From positions 1 through 64,000 of the forward strand of contig JFLG01000098.1 of assembly GCA_000634735.1 (NCBI GenBank): a DNA stretch of 64,000 nt, read 5' to 3'. Below are positions 59,529-64,000 of this stretch, piece by piece (position 1 is the stretch's first letter; each line of letters starts with the position of its first letter). Both the position numbers and the translations under genes were made by a program. Source of the DNA: Prochlorococcus sp. scB241_528N17 (GTDB taxonomy: Bacteria > Cyanobacteriota > Cyanobacteriia > PCC-6307 > Cyanobiaceae). The notes beneath the pieces were generated by a model, which ran no database searches, was not told where the DNA came from, and worked only from the letters and a program-made list of their open reading frames with translations.

Positions 59529-61061
59529 GTGAAGAAAGTAATCATAAGGAAAACTGAAGAAATAGAAAATTGGAGGAGAAATATAAATAGTGAAATTAAC
59601 TTCATTCCAACAATGGGTAATCTTCATAATGGACATATTAAACTAATATCAACAGCTAAAAATGAAAACTCTAATGTTAATTTAGTAAGTATTTTTATTA
59701 ATCCACTTCAATTTGATAACAAGTTAGATTTGGAGAATTACCCTAAAACAATTGATAATGATATAAAAATTTCCTTTTCAAATGGCGCAGACGCCATCTT
59801 CATCCCAAGTAATGAAGATATATATCCACCGAATAATAAAAATATTAAATTCCTTAAAGCTCCAATAGAATTATCTTCTGCATTATGTGGATCTAATCGA
59901 ATTGGACATTTTGATGGCGTTTGTACAGTAGTTTATAGATTACTTAATCTCATCAAGCCAAAAAATCTTTATTTAGGAGAAAAAGATTGGCAACAACTTT
60001 TAATTTTAAAAAATCTTGTCCTAAGAAAGAAATTAAATGTTGCTATTAAATCCATTCCTACACAAAGAGATTTTGATGGAATTCCTTTAAGTTCACGTAA
60101 TGTACATTTATCAAAAAATGAAAGACAATTGATTAGGTTCTTTTCAAGTGAGTTATTAGAAGCCAAAAAAAAATTTCAATTAGATAAACAGATCAATTTA
60201 AACCAAATAATTAAAAAGCTATCAGCAAAAAAAATTTCAATTGAATATTTAGAACATTTACACCCTCATACACTCCAAAAAGCAAAACTTGGGGATAATA
60301 TTTCGTTATTGGCTGGTGCGATAAGATGTGGAGAGACAAGATTAATTGATCACGTTTTTCTAATGAAAAGAAGGCCGATTATTGCAATTGATGGTCCTGC
60401 AGGTTCAGGTAAAAGTACCGTAACAAAGTTAATAGCGAAGAAACTTAAACTTTTATATTTAGATACTGGCGCAATGTATAGGGCATTGAGTTGGCTGATA
60501 ATAAAAGAAAGTATTGATTATAAAAAAGAAAAAAAATTACAGAAAATTCTTAAAGATTTATCTATTGTTTTCAAGTCCAATACAAATTCACATCAGGATG
60601 TTTATGTTAATAACTATTGTGTTACTGAAGAAATTAGATCGCGAAAGATAAGTTCCATCGTTTCTAAAATTTCCTCAATAAAAGAAGTAAGAAAATTCTT
60701 AGTAGAAGAACAGAGAAAAATTGGAGAATCAGGCGGACTTGTAGCTGAGGGGAGAGATATAGGAACTACTGTTTTTCCTCATGCAGAACTTAAAATATTT
60801 TTAAATGCTAGCATCGATGAAAGAGCAAAAAGAAGAAAATCTGATAAAAACAGTAAAGAATCACAAAAAATAGACCTTAATACATTAAAAGAACTTATAA
60901 AGAAAAGAGATTTTGAAGATTCCAATAGGGAAATTTCACCTCTCATAAAAGCGAATGACGCAATAGAAATTATTACGGATGGATACACAATTAACGAGGT
61001 AGTGGATAAAATTATTGATCTTTATAATGATAAGATTCCTAAAGAGGCTGAGATCAAATAA
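59529..61061 (+). CDS. panC/cmk: Bifunctional pantothenate synthetase / cytidylate kinase
   Basis: This is a 510-residue fusion. The N-terminal half (1-280) is PanC, with FIPTMGNLHNGHIKLI (HxGH at 33-36), HFDGVCTVVYRLLN, and PLSSRNVHLSKNER. The C-terminal half is CMP kinase, with P-loop IDGPAGSGKSTVTK at 288-301, DTGAMYRALSW and the LVAEGRDIGTTVFP motif. The fusion is characteristic of cyanobacteria. The start is GTG at 59529. It converges with the phosphatase gene. Confidence 0.96.
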   Translation: MKKVIIRKTEEIENWRRNINSEINFIPTMGNLHNGHIKLISTAKNENSNVNLVSIFINPLQFDNKLDLENYPKTIDNDIKISFSNGADAIFIPSNEDIYPPNNKNIKFLKAPIELSSALCGSNRIGHFDGVCTVVYRLLNLIKPKNLYLGEKDWQQLLILKNLVLRKKLNVAIKSIPTQRDFDGIPLSSRNVHLSKNERQLIRFFSSELLEAKKKFQLDKQINLNQIIKKLSAKKISIEYLEHLHPHTLQKAKLGDNISLLAGAIRCGETRLIDHVFLMKRRPIIAIDGPAGSGKSTVTKLIAKKLKLLYLDTGAMYRALSWLIIKESIDYKKEKKLQKILKDLSIVFKSNTNSHQDVYVNNYCVTEEIRSRKISSIVSKISSIKEVRKFLVEEQRKIGESGGLVAEGRDIGTTVFPHAELKIFLNASIDERAKRRKSDKNSKESQKIDLNTLKELIKKRDFEDSNREISPLIKANDAIEIITDGYTINEVVDKIIDLYNDKIPKEAEIK

Positions 61062-61063
61062 AT

Positions 61064-61537
61064 TCAAGAAATACTTTCCAAAAAACTGTTTACAGAGTCT
61101 TCTAAAATATCAAGGACATAATCGAAGCCCTCATCACCTCCAAAATATGGATCAGGAACTTCTTGCTCATTAAAAACTGATCTAAAATCTTGCATTTTTT
61201 TAATTGATGCAAAACCTGTTGAAGCTGTTCTATTTTTAAGATCTTGGATATTTCTAAAATTTGAATCGTCCATCGCAAGAATATAGTTAAATTCGTCAAA
61301 ATCTTTGCTAGTAATCTGACGAGCCCTGCTTAAGATATTTATATCTCTTCTTTCTGCAGCAAATCTCATCCTAGAGTCAGCTTTTTTCCCAATATGCCAA
61401 CTCCCAGTTCCAGCAGAATCCACATTAAAGCGATCGGTTAATCCTTTTTTTTCAAGTAGACTTATAAAGATAGCCTCTGCTGCAGGAGACCTACAAATAT
61501 TTCCCAAACATACAAAAAGAACAGAAATTTTTTTCAT
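61064..61537 (-). CDS. Low-molecular-weight protein tyrosine phosphatase
   Basis: This 157-residue phosphatase has the P-loop VCLGNICRSPAAEAIF (nucleophile Cys10, Arg16). The general-acid loop is EVPDPYFGGDEGFDYVLD. The NVDSAGTGSWHIGKKADSR segment is typical. The partner kinase and substrate are unknown. It lies 32 bp after pebB on the same strand. Confidence 0.92.
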   Translation of the reverse strand: MKKISVLFVCLGNICRSPAAEAIFISLLEKKGLTDRFNVDSAGTGSWHIGKKADSRMRFAAERRDINILSRARQITSKDFDEFNYILAMDDSNFRNIQDLKNRTASTGFASIKKMQDFRSVFNEQEVPDPYFGGDEGFDYVLDILEDSVNSFLESIS

Positions 61538-61569
61538 ATAATTTCAAAATTCAATAAATTATAAGACTT

Positions 61570-62331
61570 TTAAGTAGTAAATAAAACTTCTTTAATTAAA
61601 GATTCAGTAAATTCTTTACCAAACAAACTAGATAGCATTGGCCTTGCTGGATCGTTATCTCTTCTATAATTCAAATAATTAATTTGACCGTTCATTAATT
61701 CTTCTTGCAGTTCAATATTGACTTCTTTGCTTTCGAAAAGAATTTCCAAATACAAATCAAGATATTCCTTAAATGAGGTATAAAGCTGATTAGTAATTAA
61801 AAAATCACTTCTTTCTTCTTTTGGTAATTTTGACCATATTACTCCTGGAGAAAAAAATCTAGCTACATCTGCAGACATTTTTTCAGCTAATGGGAGTGAT
61901 GAATGACAACGATTTTTGAGTTTTATAAGTTTTTCTAATAATTCATTATTGTATTGATTTTGTATTTTTAATGAAGGCTGAAAATCTAAGACTAATAAAT
62001 AACTATTAGGTAGAGAAACAAAATCTACTCCAAAAAATGGGACGTTATAAATAGTATTAGGAATAATTAAAAAATTTAAAACAGAATAATTTGGACTATT
62101 TATACAAACTGCTCTTGCGAATTTAATTCTTTTTTGATGCGTTACACCCCAAGTAGATAGATTCACATTTTTTTTTGAATTTTTTGAACCATAAGTTGAA
62201 TCTTTATAAGAATATTCCGAGGATATTGTTTTTTCTAAACAATTATATTTACTTAAATTATTAGTTAAATATTTTAAAAAGTTATGCCATCTCCAATCTG
62301 GCCTGTAAAAAATAGTATCTTGTATTAACAT
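61570..62331 (-). CDS. pebB: Phycoerythrobilin:ferredoxin oxidoreductase
   Basis: PebB reduces 15,16-dihydrobiliverdin to phycoerythrobilin using ferredoxin. The 253-residue product has the FDBR fold signatures, with [20 protein letters not shown], the [13 protein letters not shown] region and the late [20 protein letters not shown] motif. Its ATG directly follows the pebA stop. Genes ho1, pebA and pebB form one operon. High-light strains keep it although most phycoerythrin is lost. Confidence 0.95.
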   Translation of the reverse strand: MLIQDTIFYRPDWRWHNFLKYLTNNLSKYNCLEKTISSEYSYKDSTYGSKNSKKNVNLSTWGVTHQKRIKFARAVCINSPNYSVLNFLIIPNTIYNVPFFGVDFVSLPNSYLLVLDFQPSLKIQNQYNNELLEKLIKLKNRCHSSLPLAEKMSADVARFFSPGVIWSKLPKEERSDFLITNQLYTSFKEYLDLYLEILFESKEVNIELQEELMNGQINYLNYRRDNDPARPMLSSLFGKEFTESLIKEVLFTT

Positions 62332-63042
62332 TCAATGAATAATCTCATTATTTAATGTAAATAGAAATTTATTGACAAATTTTTTTGTCCATTTTTCTCC
62401 AAAAAAAGATTTAAACAATTTATCTGCAGGATCTTTTTCAAAACTGTACTTATCATATTTAATTTGATTAATCTTTATTTCTTCTGCATTTAAAAATTGA
62501 TTAGCAGGATTCGATTTATAAATATTCAAATAATTATTTACAAATGAATGGAATATATCATTCAAATCTCTATCTAGATTTAATTTATTTCCTCTACATA
62601 TAATCACCCATGGGGAAAAATACTTTTTTGCATCATATATATTCTTCATTTTATTATTATCAAATGCAGAATATTTTTTTTTAATACTACCTAAACTTGA
62701 ACAATATTTTTCAAGATATTTGCTTTCTTGAATTAAAGGTTGATAATCAAGTATTGCTAATAACTTTTGAGAAGTTCCAAACCATAAAATATCAGCTCCT
62801 AAAATAGGTATTTCACTATCAAAATTAGGATATGCGACCGTATTAAACACTTGCAGTTTTTTGCCACCATCTAATCTTGTTATTCGCCACTTTCTATATT
62901 CGGGAGATGAAAAAAGCCAATTTTTAATAATATATTTTGAGTCTTCATTGTGATGTTCTTTGAATTCACTAGATATTTTTACTTCATTTCCATTTAATTC
63001 ATCAATATTGGTTTTAAGGAAATCAACTAATGAATCAAACAT
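62332..63042 (-). CDS. pebA: 15,16-dihydrobiliverdin:ferredoxin oxidoreductase
   Basis: PebA reduces biliverdin IX-alpha at the 15,16 bond. The 236-residue product has [20 protein letters not shown], typical of PebA, with [20 protein letters not shown], the [13 protein letters not shown] segment and a C-terminal [17 protein letters not shown]. It lies 5 bp after ho1 and abuts pebB, so the three genes act in sequence. Confidence 0.95.
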   Translation of the reverse strand: MFDSLVDFLKTNIDELNGNEVKISSEFKEHHNEDSKYIIKNWLFSSPEYRKWRITRLDGGKKLQVFNTVAYPNFDSEIPILGADILWFGTSQKLLAILDYQPLIQESKYLEKYCSSLGSIKKKYSAFDNNKMKNIYDAKKYFSPWVIICRGNKLNLDRDLNDIFHSFVNNYLNIYKSNPANQFLNAEEIKINQIKYDKYSFEKDPADKLFKSFFGEKWTKKFVNKFLFTLNNEIIH

Positions 63043-63047
63043 AAATA

Positions 63048-63758
63048 TTAGGTCTCGGTACTTCCTTTCCTAACTTTTTTTGTAATGTAATTAAATACTA
63101 TCTTGCCTAAAACAGCAATCAAATTGCCTTCAAGCTCCTTAAACATTTTCATATTGTAAGTAAAAGCTTGATTAGCTTCATCAATAATTTGATCAGCAGT
63201 CTTTTGATTTATTGGAAGTTGATTCAAAGTAAGGGAATATTCTTCCTTAAATTTCTTTTCATCAGCAATTAATTCAAACTCATAAAAATTTAAGCCATCA
63301 TTTCCCTTCAAATTTAACGCTTTTTTAGCGATCCTTTTCAAGATTTGCCCCCCAGATAAATCTCCTATATAGCGAGTGTAGTGGTGACCAACTAATAGTT
63401 CTGGTGAATTTTTTGCGACCTCTCGGATTCTCTCAACATATTCTTTTGCTGAGTGAGAAATATTAATTTCATTCTTCCAGTTTTCACCAAAATAAAAATA
63501 AAGATCATTTACAAGAGTTTCTTTCCTGAATAATGATTTAAAACCTATAGGTTTTATTACGGGATGTTCCTCATTGACCAGTCTTTCAATTTCTTCTTCC
63601 ATAGCTTCATAAACAAAATATAAATCACTAATTAATTTTCTATAAGATTTTTTTTCAACAACTCCTTTTAAAAAACAAGCCACAAAGCCAGTATTTTCTG
63701 CCATAGTATGGGATTTTTTTGTCCCTTCTCTTAATTGTTCTGCAAGAGCAACTGCCAT
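63048..63758 (-). CDS. ho1: Heme oxygenase
   Basis: Ho1 cleaves heme to biliverdin, iron and CO with ferredoxin. The 236-residue product has the proximal-ligand region [13 protein letters not shown] with His17. The distal helix is [20 protein letters not shown], a family signature. It is the first gene of ho1-pebA-pebB. Confidence 0.96.
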   Translation of the reverse strand: MAVALAEQLREGTKKSHTMAENTGFVACFLKGVVEKKSYRKLISDLYFVYEAMEEEIERLVNEEHPVIKPIGFKSLFRKETLVNDLYFYFGENWKNEINISHSAKEYVERIREVAKNSPELLVGHHYTRYIGDLSGGQILKRIAKKALNLKGNDGLNFYEFELIADEKKFKEEYSLTLNQLPINQKTADQIIDEANQAFTYNMKMFKELEGNLIAVLGKIVFNYITKKVRKGSTET

Positions 63759-63815
63759 ATATTATGAATTATTTTTGTAAGTGTATTTAATCTACAAGGA
63801 AAATACATAAAACAG

Positions 63816-63998
63816 CTAATTTTTGTTACCAGCGGATGTTGTAGAGAATAGCTTGTAAAGTTCTTTACAAACCAAAAAAAGGTTATCTTTTTGTTCCTTT
63901 TGCGGTAGATGAGTACCAGTCATTTCCCAATCACCGATGGTAGCCACTCTCCATCTCTCGGAGGGTACAATCATACCTCGCATTACTATTCCCAACAA
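63816..63998 (-). CDS. Possible small or partial ORF at right edge
   Basis: An open frame of about 60 residues includes MRGMIVPSERWRVATIGDWE and a Lys/Leu-rich end. It reaches the window edge, so it could extend further upstream. The composition looks coding, but I recognise no family. Confidence 0.4.
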   Translation of the reverse strand: MLGIVMRGMIVPSERWRVATIGDWEMTGTHLPQKEQKDNLFLVCKELYKLFSTTSAGNKN

Positions 63999-64000
63999 TT

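Noticed and set aside
1..64000. Search for CRISPR arrays, transposases, prophage or defence genes
   Set aside because: No spaced direct repeats, integrase or transposase motifs, or restriction genes other than the lone HNH protein were found.

Overview
The window is A+T-rich bacterial DNA from a marine picocyanobacterium, most likely a high-light-adapted Prochlorococcus. Photosystem I genes (psaA, psaB, psaI, psaL, psaD), ndhN, ldpA, a CAAD-domain protein, a cyanobacterial-type gshA, a CCB2/CCB4-like protein and ho1-pebA-pebB fix it as a cyanobacterium. The tight packing, low G+C, short spacers and the S10/spc cluster lying close to psaAB and ndhN-ldpA-recA point to Prochlorococcus. The strain cannot be named from the sequence alone.

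Layout. (1) 1-5002: rpsK-rpoA-rplQ-truA-rplM-rpsI-rpmE-prfA on the plus strand. (2) 5011-9657: HNH nuclease, alanine racemase, tRNA-Ser, a HAD hydrolase and a CbiG-CobJ fusion. (3) 9658-16845: a regulatory-looking 335-bp spacer, psaA-psaB with a terminator, a GT2 glycosyltransferase, a small HEAT-like membrane protein, psaI and psaL. (4) 16850-27967: the S10/spc ribosomal cluster on the minus strand, from rplC to rpsM, with secY, adk and rpmJ. (5) 28247-36944: ndhN, ldpA, tRNA-Gln, a HAD hydrolase, recA behind a LexA-type box, a DUF2839 protein, a degenerate DinG-like protein, tyrA, a CrtD-like desaturase and a fructosamine-kinase-like gene. (6) 36952-48723: CAAD protein, moeB-rhodanese, a double CobO-like ATPase, larE, speD, recF, tRNA-Arg, a GNAT protein, ppc, gshA and trpE. 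(7) 48783-57320: psaD, a divergent sensor kinase, rodA, mrp, hemF, a CCB-like protein, rnd and an LpxB-like protein next to tRNA-Cys. (8) 57455-64000: two conserved hypotheticals, purM, panC-cmk, a low-molecular-weight phosphatase, and the bilin genes ho1, pebA and pebB.

The most striking point is structural. The normally contiguous rpsM-rpsK-rpoA-rplQ operon is broken here. rpsM ends the minus-strand cluster tail-to-tail with psaL, while rpsK-rpoA-rplQ sit about 16.8 kb away on the opposite strand at the left edge. Both junctions carry the same perfect 18-bp sequence in inverted orientation (1-18 and 16834-16851). The block rpsK...psaL therefore looks inverted about this repeat relative to the usual order, either by real recombination or by a chimeric or assembly join.

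Other points are a recF with no in-frame ATG, GTG or TTG start upstream of its Walker A region beside an A8T7 run, a LexA box before recA, stacked inverted repeats before psaA, a motor-less DinG relative beside recA, and an LpxB-like gene whose apparent N-terminus is antisense tRNA. I saw no CRISPR array, transposase, prophage or defence island.
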